From contig NC_021678.1 in NCBI RefSeq assembly GCF_000247815.1, positions 23,761,036 to 23,825,035 of the forward strand: DNA of 64,000 nucleotides, written 5' to 3'. Shown here one piece after another: positions 1 through 13,374 of the stretch. This stretch comes from Ficedula albicollis (Eukaryota; Chordata; Aves; Passeriformes; Muscicapidae). Within the stretch, counting starts at the first letter, position 1. Every line of letters begins with the position of its first letter. Under the pieces are notes generated by a model. That model had not been told where the DNA came from. It made no database searches and was given only the letters and a program-made list of their open reading frames with translations. The translations under genes were made by a program, and so were the position numbers.

Positions 1-1640
1 ATGAGAGATGGCAGTCAGGAAGGCACAGATCCAAAGAGCCTTCTGCAACTTTCAAAGCAGCAAACACAGAGCGGGTAAAACCAGCCACAGGAAGGCCCTG
101 GCAGGGAGTCAGTGCCAGGCATCTGGCCCCACAGCTCTCATCCCTGTCCGGAAGCATCCTGGGAACACCATCATCAACTTGGATCTGTGCTGACTCCTTC
201 CCCTCCTCCATTTCCTCTCCCTGCACAAGGGAATGACATCTTGAAACAATGAACAGCTTGCAGGAACACCCAAGTTCTGCTAAGGAGCGGATTTTCATAG
301 GATCTCATCAGATAAGCCGTTTCACTGGTAATCCCAGACTACGATGGGCACAAGCTCTTCTGCACAAAGAGGAACAGTTTTGCTTAGTCCCATGGTGGGA
401 GTAAAGTGTGTGCAAGTTTGCATTGAAAGCTGTGATCTGTGAAGTGCCTGTTCACTCTCAAGGGCTCTGCAATAGGAATGCTGTGGTTTTGAGGCCAAAA
501 ATCATTTCGGCTACCCCACAGCATTTTAAAATAAGTAGCAACACAGCTCCTCCATAGCTTTCCACTTCTCACCACATCTGCATGGGTCAGCAGCACCACT
601 TTCACTTTGAGGCTGGGGCCAGATGAGTTGCTCAGGGCTCTGCCAGGCAAGCCCTGGCTGCAGTGGTTTCCGATGCTGCCTTCCCAGTGCCAGAGGTTAC
701 CAGAGCAGGCTCAGCAGAAAGGAATGCGGGGCGGCCCCAGCCTCTCCCGTTCACAGTCCAGCACTCTGCTGGCGAGCTACTTCCATCAGCAGTTTCAGCT
801 GGGATGTCAGCCTCTGCACACAGCGTGTGCCCCTGCCACCAGAGCCTGGATATTCCTGCCTCTAAACCACCAGGGTCAGATTTGGACACATCTGCAGGAG
901 ATGAGTGTCAGGAATATCTGCAAACCAGACCTAGCTATTTATAAAGCGTATGAAAGGTAGATTGCTTGAGTCCTTGTCTCCTGATAAACACCTGCAGCCA
1001 GGCTGGCTCCAGGAGCACACCCAAGCTGCCAACTGGGCAGGACTAACTACTTTCTTTTGGCATGAGGGACTTAGCTCCAGTTGCATCCCAAGGTCTGCCC
1101 TAACTGATATCAGTGTGACAAAGTGGCCTGTGAAATGTTAAAAAAACATGAGACAAACTCTCTTCTGGCTATTCCCTTCAAAGTGAAATAAGGAATAATC
1201 AAAAACCACTATTTTGATTTTTCTTATGGTAGTTTATAACTCCCTGCCTGGGAAAGAATACCATCCTGTGGCAAGTCTTGCAGAAAAATAATTGAATGAA
1301 ATGCAGTAACATAATGTAACCACATTAGAATATTACATTTAGTGAATATCTTGTTCAGGATAATGACTGATCTTGTTGCTAGCACATTGTACTGTGGGGA
1401 ACTGGTTTCAGGAGAACAATGACGTTCCTATTTTAATTTAGAGACTGAAACTTCCTTATGTCAGGCCAAAAATTACCCAGTGTGTCCTAGTCAGATTCCC
1501 AGCACGTTATGTATTTTAAGATTTACATACTAAAGTTCAAAGTTAACCAAATGTGTTGGGAGTTCAGAACTCCAACTTGGAGTCAAAGATGAAGGACTGC
1601 TTTGAATGTGCCAGTGGGATGGGGCTTCAACACAGTTGTG

Positions 1641-4023
1641 CTTCCAAGTGCCTGGGAATAAACCAAGAACAGCTGTTTGATATCTCCGCACTATAAAGAC
1701 CTGACTGCACTTTCTGACCTATGCAATTTTTCTTGAAAACATTTTACTTCTTTGAAGATGTGCGCACTGAGTAAATCTGTTTATTAAAGATCAGTTTGAG
1801 ATTCCTATGCAATGAGACGAAAATGTTTACATTTTGAAATAACTCTGAGAAGACCTGTCTTTTCATCTTTGTTTCAAATAAGCAAAACCACATGCATCTT
1901 CTCTTTTGCTACAAACTATGATTTATTAAAACTTAAAAAAATCTTAATTTTTTTTTTTTACTTCCACCAGTAACTATCCTGGCTGAGCTTTCATTCAATT
2001 TTGTTTGGCAAGGGGTTTATCATTAATTTTTTTTTTATTTTAATCAGAGCAAAAAAATAAAAGAAGAAAAATTACATGTAAAATGTAAAAGTCAAGGAAG
2101 ATAAATTCATTAAAAATTCTCATGAGTGTCTTGAAGGAACTGAACACACCTCATCCTTGAACATACGCCATCCCTGAACATACCTATCTACTAGCTCTGT
2201 AACCGGTTGGCTACGGATTCATTCATCGCGATGTATTTAGGACTCAAATTTAAATGGAAATCACCAATCAATCTTCCATGTAGCACTTTCTATGGAGAGT
2301 GCACATTTCATATTGTTGTAAAACTGTTTTTACTTGATACAGAATTTATAAGATCAAGAACAAACCAAAGACACAATAACCCTTGCTGACAACTCAGCTG
2401 CATAAAATACCACCACTTAAGACTACAAAGCAAACAAGAGACGATTCCATGTTCCACTGAGGTTAAGGAATTTGCACTGATTTAGGCCACAGCTGGACAA
2501 TTGACATGTGTATTGTGTTGAGCAGGGTTCCCAGACCATTCAGAGAAAGTTTGTTGGACTGCAGATGGGAATACAACTCTTAAAAATTAGACAAGGAAGA
2601 GTACAAAACTGTGCTGAGGTACAGCTCCAACCTCCCACTGTACATTACAAAGCTCTCCCTACTGAGCACATACAGCTAAGAGCAATGTGTGATAAGGGAA
2701 AAAAACACTCCCTGTTAATTTTTTAGCTACAGAACTTCATGTCCTTTTGGAACACACTGAGACACCAGAGCAGGTCTGGGACTGGCTCCCACCAGCTCAG
2801 TATCTCAGTTCTCCCTTCCCACACACAGGCACCTTCCAAGTGCCTGGGAATAAACCAAGAACAGCTGTTTGATATCTCCGCACTATAAAGACCTGACTGC
2901 ACTTTCTGACCTATGCAATTTTTCTTGAAAACATTTTACTTCTTTGAAGATGTGCGCACTGAGTAAATCTGTTTATTAAAGATCAGTTTGAGATTCCTAT
3001 GCAATGAGACGAAAATGTTTACATTTTGAAATAACTCTGAGAAGACCTGTCTTTTCATCTTTGTTTCAAATAAGCAAAACCACATGCATCTTCTCTTTTG
3101 CTACAAACTATGATTTATTAAAACTTAAAAAAATCTTAATTTTTTTTTTTACTTCCACCAGTAACTATCCTGGCTGAGCTTTCATTCAATTTTGTTTGGC
3201 AAGGGGTTTATCATTAATTTTTTTTTTATTTTAATCAGAGCAAAAAAATAAAAGAAGAAAAATTACATGTAAAATGTAAAAGTCAAGGAAGATAAATTCA
3301 TTAAAAATTCTCATGAGTGTCTTGAAGGAACTGAACACACCTCATCCTTGAACATACGCCATCCCTGAACATACCTATCTACTAGCTCTGTAACCAGTTG
3401 GCTACGGATTCATTCATCGCGATGTATTTAGGACTCAAATTTAAATGGAAATCACCAATCAATCTTCCATGTAGCACTTTCTATGGAGAGTGCACATTTC
3501 ATATTGTTGTAAAACTGTTTTTACTTGATACAGAATTTATAAGATCAAGAACAAACCAAAGACACAATAACCCTTGCTGACAACTCAGCTGCATAAAATA
3601 CCACCACTTAAGACTACAAAGCAAACAAGAGACGATTCCATGTTCCACTGAGGTTAAGGAATTTGCACTGATTTAGGCCACAGCTGGACAATTGACATGT
3701 GTATTGTGTTGAGCAGGGTTCCCAGACCATTCAGAGAAAGTTTGTTGGACTGCAGATGGGAATACAACTCTTAAAAATTAGACAAGGAAGAGTACAAAAC
3801 TGTGCTGAGGTACAGCTCCAACCTCCCACTGTACATTACAAAGCTCTCCCTACTGAGCACATACAGCTAAGAGCAATGTGTGATAAGGGAAAAAAACACT
3901 CCCTGTTAATTTTTTAGCTACAGAACTTCATGTCCTTTTGGAACACACTGAGACACCAGAGCAGGTCTGGGACTGGCTCCCACCAGCTCAGTATCTCAGT
4001 TCTCCCTTCCCACACACAGGCAC
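1641..4023. repeat. 1.19-kb tandem duplication, two near-identical copies
   Basis: Copy 1 is 1641-2832 and copy 2 is 2833-4023, directly abutting. Both open with CTTCCAAGTGCCTGGG and close with CACACACAGGCAC. The differences I could see are one base in a T run (12 versus 11 T, near 1950 and 3142) and one substitution in the TAACCGGTTGG/TAACCAGTTGG stretch (near 2202 and 3394). Identity is therefore above 99.5%. The content is AT-rich non-coding DNA, and the small duplicated ORFs inside show no recognisable protein. It is either a very recent duplication or a false duplication made by the assembler. Confidence 0.95.
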
Positions 4024-5589
4024 ACGTGAGACAGGATAACATTCAGCCTTCAGAAGGTGCCTGCAGTTCTCTGAGGAAAAGCAGTAATGGAACAGCAGTA
4101 GGAAGAGTGGTACCTGCTCTGTGCAGCTCCACTTCCCGTCCTGCCTGAACTACAAAGAGTAGCAAAAATGCAGTGTCACCACGAGTCTCCCTGGCCCACA
4201 GCCTGCCAGCATTCCAGGCAGATGTCACAACAACTGCTCCATTCTACTTCTTGTACAGGGAGGGGAAGGGGGGAAGCTCGTTTAACGGAGAGGAAAGAAC
4301 AAGAATTAGCTTTTATAAGATCAGCTGATAAAATGAAAAAAAGACACACAATCAGCTGCTGGCACATGAGCCCTTCTTCAGGTCTGAGGTAGTGGCGGCA
4401 ATCATTGCACTAAATAACAAAAGGATGTGCTGAAATTAAATATAGGCTGCTACTACATGAATAGCTCAACAAAGTCATCCTTACAGTGCCAGAACAACTA
4501 GAGATAACTTTAATGCTTAGCTGATCACTCAACAAAACAACAGGATCAGTGTTGATACAGTAATTCCTAAAACAAATCAACCTAACAGATTTTTTAACAT
4601 GTTCAATAAAGAAGGTTAGTTTTTCTCAACATAGTCAATTTTACTGCTTGTTCTCATTTTCTGTTGGATGCTTTCCTTCAATGTCTACCCTAAATCTCCC
4701 TGCTGTAAGATTCCAGGGAAATTAACAAAATGAAAACTGTATGAGAGTGCAAGCTGTAGAGAAGAATTTGGGATCCATAATAAAGAAAAGTCAGAATAAC
4801 TGCTTTTATTTGAGAAGACCTACAATCATTTGCTTTATGGAGTTAAAGCAATAGGTTGAGAAGTGCCACGCCAGGAAACCCACATCATATGACAAAAAGG
4901 TTCAGCAGAAACTAAGCTTGTGGAGGAAGAATGGAGCACAGTACTGACCATTCAAAACAACAGAATCTCAGTGACTGGCGATAGAGGTCAGAAGGGAGGA
5001 GCACGGGTTTGTGACTCAGTACACTGAAGGAGGCTCCGTCCAAGATATGCCCTCCCACCCCTTCCTGGATGGCCCTTCCTCCTGGGAGGGCAACATGGAT
5101 AGGGCAAATCAGAACTGGACCCAGAAGTACATCAAAGAGGCATGGAATCACTATCATTCATCTCTCACAGTGCTACTACACACACAGACCGAAGATTGGC
5201 TTTGTGCTAATGAGCAGCATCAGCACATTGGAGCAGCCATCTGCAACATCACACTATGCTGATGCAACCCGTGCTGGGCACGGATCCTTCAGCAGTGACC
5301 TTCCAAGGCACGGGAATCCTTGCTGTGACCACTGTGCTGGATGCACTGGAAGAGGGGCACTACAAGGGGTGAAGGCTTCTCTTTGGCTGTGCCTGGAAGG
5401 GGTGTCGGGCTGGAGAACTCCACGTTCTGCACGGGCCCAGGGAAGTGCCAGCATCCCCAGAGCTCGCTGGGGATCGATCCACGGCCTGCCCGGTGCACGC
5501 TGGAACCCTGGCCAAGGCCTGTCCCGGAGCATGCTGGGAGTGCGGCCACGGCCTGGCCCAACACCCCCATTGTCCCCCCGGCACAAAGA

Positions 5590-6753
<1,164 letters not shown>

Positions 6754-6829
6754 CGGGGCGCGGCCGCCCCGATGACAAAGGGATTGCGGGCCCTCCCCGC
6801 TCCCGGGACGCGCGGCCGCCCGCACTCAC

Positions 6830-6877
6830 GTTGTCTATCACGACGGGCTGGTTCGCTATCACATCGTAGGACTCCAT
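6830..6877 (-). CDS. ACTR1A: ACTR1A (alpha-centractin / Arp1) coding exon 1
   Basis: On the minus strand, ATG at 6877-6875 opens 16 codons reading MESYDVIANQPVVIDN, which I recognise as the N-terminus of alpha-centractin. A GTGAGTGCG splice donor follows at once (complement of 6821-6829), so the exon ends after the Asn codon in phase 0. ACTR1A is an actin-family ATPase that polymerises into the short filament at the core of dynactin, the cofactor of cytoplasmic dynein in cargo transport, spindle and centrosome function. Only 16 of roughly 376 residues are present; the actin fold lies in exons beyond the left edge. The start sits in a CpG island, head to head with SUFU as in human. The 808-bp G run begins 77 bp beyond the exon's 3' edge, inside intron 1. 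Confidence 0.93.
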
Positions 6878-6989
6878 GGCGAGGACCCGCCGCAGCCGCC
6901 CGTGAGGGAGCAACAGCCCAGCCCTCGGCGGCGCATGCGCGGAACAGTGACGCGGCGCCGCCTGGGTGATGTATTCCCGCCGCCGCGAT

Positions 6990-7145
6990 GCCTGCCGGGA
7001 GCTGTAGTCCGACGCTGCGCAGAGCCCAGCGCGGAGGTGCGCCGGGAGCGGGGCATGCCGGGAGCTGTAGGCCGGTGCCGGGAGCGGGGCTTGCTGGGAG
7101 ATGTAGGCCGGTGCCGGGAGTGAACCATGCTGGGAGCTGTAGGCC
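6990..7145 (-). promoter_or_regulatory. Row of four ZNF143/THAP11-like motifs upstream of ACTR1A
   Basis: Four related elements lie 115-270 bp upstream of the ACTR1A start codon, at 6992-7010, 7053-7073, 7089-7109 and 7125-7145. On the minus strand each reads close to CTACAGCTCCCGGCATGC. The first (GGACTACAGCTCCCGG) fits the vertebrate promoter motif ACTAYRNNNCCCR bound by ZNF143 (Staf) and THAP11. The others have C in place of the first A. Elements 2 to 4 are spaced exactly 36 bp apart, so they form a small tandem array with unit GCCGGTGCCGGGAGCGGGGC plus the motif. Binding is inferred from the motif alone. Confidence 0.6.
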
Positions 7146-7955
7146 AGCGGAGTGCGGAAAAAGGGAATCCGGCGGACACATCCACGGCCGAAAAATCGGT
7201 GGATGTTGGAGTCCTGGAGATAGCTGGGTACTTCCGCCAAAAACGCTGCACCGCAATTGGCTGGCTTACGCTTAATAGATTTCCCTCCGCCTAATTTTTT
7301 TTAATAGGAAAAGACAGAAAGGTGATCCCATCAACTTCTGTAGAGGGGATCTATGATTAAAGAAAGCATTTTATTGTCCCATAATTTCATGTGATCATCT
7401 TTACGAACCACTGGTTATAACACGTCTGTTTCTTCCACGAAATACCAGTTTCTCTCCATTTTTGAGGCACCAGAACCACAAAAGAGGTGTCAGTATAAAG
7501 AATGCACGTCATGAACATTTCAGTGTTGAACAATGAACACATTGTCATTTTCCATTGACTAAGTATTCTAAAAGCACTTTGAATAATCGATAACTGAAAC
7601 TCTGGCTCTTGAAATTAATTAAAATGGACTTCCATGTCAGTGAGCACACTTGAAGTCTTGACTCACCTGTCTTGTCCCACAACTCTCCTATAGACATGGA
7701 CTTTTCTCCTGTAGTTCCTGCCTTTAGCCCTAGTAGATGTCTCATCCCAGATGTTTATCTTTAGTGACCTTCCCCATTCACCTAGTCTAAAAGAGGGAGT
7801 TTTTGTACAACAGGATTGAAGGGTTTAAATTAAGGCAAGTGTTGTACCACTTCAGTGAATGCCAGAATACACTCGTTATGGGTGTATTGAGCCAACACAG
7901 CCTTTCATACAGACTCTTACATTCACCTTCTCAGCTGACTGTAGCTGACTACTCA
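7146..7955. other. Intergenic sequence without recognised features
   Basis: Between the motif row and the 599-bp duplication the CpG-rich character fades by about 7300 and AT-rich sequence follows. A reverse CCAAT box (ATTGG at 7257-7261) lies about 380 bp upstream of the ACTR1A start in that gene's orientation. I see no coding exon, RNA gene or known repeat here. Confidence 0.6.
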
Positions 7956-9153
7956 GGCAGATGTCACAAAAAGTAGTATCACAGTAACAGGACAAGTGAA
8001 ATATTTTTCATTGTGGGAAGCGAGAACATCTACTGTTCACCTCCTTTATCAGGGGGTTGTCACTTGGCTGTCAGCTTGTCAACTTCTTGACCATGGGTGT
8101 TCTCCCAAATAGTGTCATGAATGTTTTTAGAGCAAATACTCACCTATTTAAGTGAGAAATGCCAGCATGAGCACTCACTCTCTCCTCTGAGCATTCTATA
8201 GCTCATTTTTCTCTATTTGCTGATTAATAAGCAGGACTCATGTGTAGGACTATTGCACACACACCATCCACACGTACTTACCTGGCTTCGCATGACCACA
8301 GTTGTAGTTGCAACTCAGGAGTGAACCAGATCGTCATTGTGCACAAGTCACAATCCGCGATCAGAGAGCCCTCAAACTTCACCTATTGGCAGCTTCCAGC
8401 TGCCCCCAAGGGACCTACAGAAACAGAGAACAAACGGGGAGAGTAAAGGCGCCTCGAGCACTGGAGGAGGTGTAAAGGCAGCACTAACAAACCCCTGCTC
8501 GGCTCGCAGGCCTGCCCAGGTGCGGGAGCTCCCTCGGGACCCGCTCCGAGTTCCGGCAGATGTCACAAAAAGTAGTATCACAGTAACAGGACAAGTGAAA
8601 TATTTTTCATTGTGGGAAGCGAGAACATCTACTGTTCACCTCCTTTATCAGGGGGTTGTCACTTGACTGTCAGCTTGTCAGCTTCTTGACCATGGGTGTT
8701 CTCCCAAATGGTGTCATGAATGTTTTTAGAGCAAATACTCACCTATTTAAGTGAGAAATGCCAGCATGAGCACTCACTCTCTCCTCTGAGCATTCTATAG
8801 CTCATTTTTCTCTATTTGCTGATTAATAAGCAGGACTCATGTGTAGGACTATTGCACACACACCATCCACACGTACTTACCTGGCTTCGCATGACCACAG
8901 TTGTAGTTGCAACTCAGGAGTGAACCAGATCGTCAGTGTGCACAAGTCACAATCCGCGATCAGAGAGCCCTCAAACTTCACCTATTGGCAGCTTCCAGCT
9001 GCCCCCAAGGGACCTACAGAAACAGAGAACAAACGGGGAGAGTAAAGGCGCCTCGAGCACTGGAGGAGGTGTAAAGGCAGCACTAACAAACCCCTGCTCG
9101 GCTCGCAGGCCTGCCCAGGTGCGGGAGCTCCCGCGGGACCCGCTCCGAGTTCC
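7956..9153. repeat. 599-bp tandem duplication upstream of SUFU
   Basis: Copy 1 is 7956-8554 and copy 2 is 8555-9153, abutting. Each starts GGCAGATGTCACAAAAAGTA and ends CCGCTCCGAGTTCC. I noticed about five substitutions, for example CTTGGCTGTCAG versus CTTGACTGTCAG, CAAATAGTG versus CAAATGGTG, GTCATTGTG versus GTCAGTGTG, and CCCTCGGG versus CCGCGGG, giving roughly 99% identity. The right end of each copy is CpG-rich, so part of the proximal SUFU promoter island is present twice. The duplicated small ORFs inside look fortuitous. Confidence 0.95.
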
Positions 9154-10164
<1,011 letters not shown>

Positions 10165-10218
10165 GCGGAGCGGGTTCGGCACCAACCGGGAGGGGCCGGG
10201 ACCAGCCGCCTCCGGGAC

Positions 10219-10400
10219 ATGGAGGGCGTGCGGCCGGGCGGGGGGCCCCCCGCGGGCGGGCCGGGGTCCGGCTCGGCGTCTGGGTCCGGGTCCTTCCCGT
10301 CGCTGTTCCCGCCGGGGCTGCACGGTATCTACGGCGAGTGCCGACGCCTCTACCCCGACCAGCCCAACCCGCTCCAGGTCACCGCCATCCTCAAGTACTG
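10219..10400 (+). CDS. SUFU: SUFU (suppressor of fused) coding exon 1
   Basis: ATG at 10219 opens a frame whose first 25 residues are Gly/Pro/Ser-rich and poorly conserved. From residue 26 it reads FPSLFPPGLHGIYGECRRLY and then PDQPNPLQVTAILKYW, the vertebrate SUFU N-terminus. The exon is 182 nt and ends within the Trp61 codon (TG|gtgagg), matching the human exon length. SUFU is a cytoplasmic and nuclear protein that binds GLI1/2/3, holds full-length GLI in the cytoplasm, promotes GLI3 repressor formation, and so restrains Hedgehog signalling. The start follows CCGGGAC, a fair Kozak context. This ATG gives 61 residues to the Trp, as in human. Exons 1 to 6 here supply 252 codons, essentially the N-terminal domain of this roughly 484-residue protein. 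Confidence 0.96.
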
Positions 10401-13023
10401 GTGAGGCGGCCTGGATGGGGCCGGGGTCTTGCGGGGAGCAGCGGGGCCGGCGCCTTGTGTGGGATAGGAGCGGGTTTGGGAGGAGTAGTGGGAGTGGGAG
10501 AGGTTTGGGAGAAGCGCTGGGGCTGGGGACGTTGCACGGGGTGAGCTGGAGGGGCTGGGGAGGGTTGCAGCAAGGGGAGAGGGACGAGGGGTTGAGTCCT
10601 GAGTTAGGGGTGAGATGCAAGAGTTTTGGGGATGTGCAGTGGCTGTGGGGATTGAGGCATTGGGGGTGTAGTTGGTTGCCTAGGGCGTGTGTTTGGAGGG
10701 GCTCCTGGGGAGAATGTGCTGGCAATAGCAGGAAGGTCTAGAGAGGTGTGCACTGAAGACAGGTGAGCTTATTGGAGTTTCTGAGGTGATTTGGAGGGTC
10801 CCTGAGTGAGGGGTGGCTGTTGAAGGCCCCGGCTGGGGCAGGCCTTACAAAAAGGGAGCGCATGTTACTCAGTGGAGGTGTTCCCACGGAAGGTGAGGAT
10901 CCGGAGTTTTCCCCCTGGGCAGGAGGCACAAGCTCTGTCTTCTGGCCAGGAGCCTGCGGTTCCAGTGTGGCGGCACTGACCGGAGTGAAGCCGTGGTTGC
11001 AGCCTCCAGGCCGGACACAAGCTGTGTGCGCCCATAAAGCCCACGGGGCAGTGCCAGCTTCTCTTGGCCTTACGTAGCCGTGTGTTATCACAGACTGTGA
11101 ATCTGCTGCTCGGTGTCTCTGCTGACACAGTGTCTGACACCAGGAACAGCAGTTGTTTATATGGGAGAGTGGCATGAAGGAAGTTCTTGGATGTTTAGCT
11201 ATCATGATAAGTGTCTAATCCCGTGTGAAGAGGAGTTCCTTTTGCTTTTTGCTATCACTTAGCTGCTCATCCCCCTGTGCTGGAGCTAAGAAACATGATC
11301 AGGTCACCCCAAAATGTTTGCTTTACGTGACAGGGGTCAGTCCCCACCTCAGCACTTGAAAAAAATTAGTAAATATTCAACTTCTTTATTTACAGCTCAT
11401 TTCAACCTGTATGTCTTTATCTAGTTAGAGTCCTTAGCAACAGCAGAATAATATCCTCCCTGTGTGCTGTTCTGACAGACAAAGCTGTTGTCCACAGAAC
11501 TCTCGTTTTTAAGTGATTCTAGCAAGAAGTTTGTCTGTTAGCCCTTATTGCCTAGGGGAGTATTGTACTAAAATTACATAGTGGGCTGAGATAAGATGTT
11601 GCAAATCTGACCTCAGAGACCTCAAAATATAAATAATTTCTTAGTCATCTGTGCACATCAGTACTTTGGTGGTGGTCTGATCAGTCTGTTTTTACACCTA
11701 TGTCTAATCTTAGGTACTCATGAAGCATTTCCAGTCATGTTAGCACTTCTTTTCTATCAACAGCTTAAAACATAATGACTATATTGATGTAAGATCTGTG
11801 AAGATTGAGGGAAATTTAGGCCTACAGTGAAGAATGACAAAGACCCTTGTTTGTGAAGAAACGGTGTTGCTTGAGGGATTGTTTAGGGTTTTACTGCAAC
11901 TGGAACTCAAACACTGAAAGAATTGCTGCTCACAAGGTTGTAAGTAAGAAGTAATGTGAAGGCCTGTTTATCCTGGCATTTTCCACTTAGTGGTTCCTCC
12001 AACTGTTAGCTCAGCCAGCAGTGAGAGCTGAGAGCTTCTGCTGTAGAGGTGAGCTTCCTACTGCTGTCCTGTGCAGGAAATGCTTGTGCGAGGTAAGGCC
12101 TCCATGGATGCCACAAGTCCTTTCTCTCCTGTTGTTGGGTGAAACTTGGAGCTTGGTTTTGTTAAGTCTGGTAGAAGGACTCCTGCCACAACTCTGCTAA
12201 TCTGTCCTACTCTGCCTAGGCTGCCAGCTATTAGCTGTTTTAGATTAGAAGAGGAAATTGCTGCACGAAGTTCCTGCCTTAGGAGAAATATTGTAACACT
12301 AATCAGTTTTTAATTATATGTATCAGTTTCTCTATGGTTAACAGCGATTTGGTTTTTTTTTGTTCAGGGAGCTGAACTTGCAGTCTTTGGCTTGCAGATC
12401 AGAGCAGATCCTAACTGTGTAACGTTGGAGAGTAGGCATGGAGAACTCCATGCCTATTACATAAAGCGGTTTAGCCATGTGGATTGTTTAATGGAACTAA
12501 TCTTTTAAAATGCTATTTGCATATATTGGGAGAGAGCTTGGGATTCCATCAGAACTTCTTGGAAGAGTTTCTGTCTGTTTTTGTGAAGGCCATGCACCAA
12601 GATGGAGTCTGTGTTGATATCCAGTCTCCACTTTTATTATAAAATGTGGTAGAGTATCTCAAAATGAAATATCTTGTTGCATAGAATTTCTGGTGAGAAA
12701 ATCAAATTTGTCCTTTTCTTGTGATAGGTTTTGAAACAGGCATAATTCGGTTTTTTATCGCCTGTCTTAAATTTAGGCCATACTCTCAAAAACCTGTGCA
12801 GTGAGCTGTGGTTTGTGGCCTTTTGGAAATCACAGACTACTTCTGAAGGGTTGTCAGAGGCAGCTGTGAAAAGCAGTCCTATTGTCAGCTGCTGGGAAGT
12901 GACTACAAACAATGCACTAACGGGGTGAATGAATTAGGAGTTTTCCAATTTCTTTCCATTCAGGTCTCTTTCCTCTCTGTTTTGCGTTTCTCCTTCCACA
13001 GAAAGTTAAGAGTGCTCTTAGCA

Positions 13024-13374
13024 TCAGGCAAAAGAAGACTCTTGGTGCAGATGCAAATACAGGGTTTCCCCTGAGGCAGCCCTTCCTGCTCCTGAATGAG
13101 CACCATGAATAGAGAATGTAACAAATTTGTACTGTACCTCTGGCTTTGAAGTCGGGCTCTTCCTAATAAAATCCTCCAACGCTTCCAGCTCTTTGTGTGA
13201 GTGCATGTACTGATATGTAGATTGTGATACAAGGTCGAACCCTGCCGCGGCAGCCGTGGGCGGGAGGATGTACCACAGCAGCGCCGCCGATGATAGAGCA
13301 GTGAAACCTGCCACCGAAACTGGATGAATATCTGTGCTGACTAACCTTTGGTGAGCGTTATTGCCATGGCTGTG
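13024..13374 (-). other. Unexplained minus-strand open frame with hydrophobic segment
   Basis: On the minus strand a frame is open from just after a TAA at 13377-13375 down to a stop at about 13024. It lacks an ATG at its beginning. Near 13230-13320 it encodes a hydrophobic stretch (AGFTALSSAALLWYILPP, then TAAAAGF), followed by a charged segment (YMHSHKELEALEDFIRK). This part is locally GC- and CpG-rich (CCGCGGCAGCCGTGGGCGGG at 13244-13263) in an otherwise AT-rich intron. A GTACAG donor-like site follows the PEV codons. It could be a chance ORF, a retrocopy fragment or an exon of an unannotated antisense transcript. I do not recognise the protein. Confidence 0.25.

Noticed and set aside
2207..3917. 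Pairs of identical 60- and 72-residue ORFs
   Set aside because: They are duplicated because the underlying 1.19-kb DNA is duplicated. They have no recognisable domain or conserved start context.
8240..9045. Repeated 68-residue ORF starting MCRTIAHTPSTRTYL
   Set aside because: This is another product of tandem DNA duplication, in the SUFU upstream region, with no sign of coding constraint.
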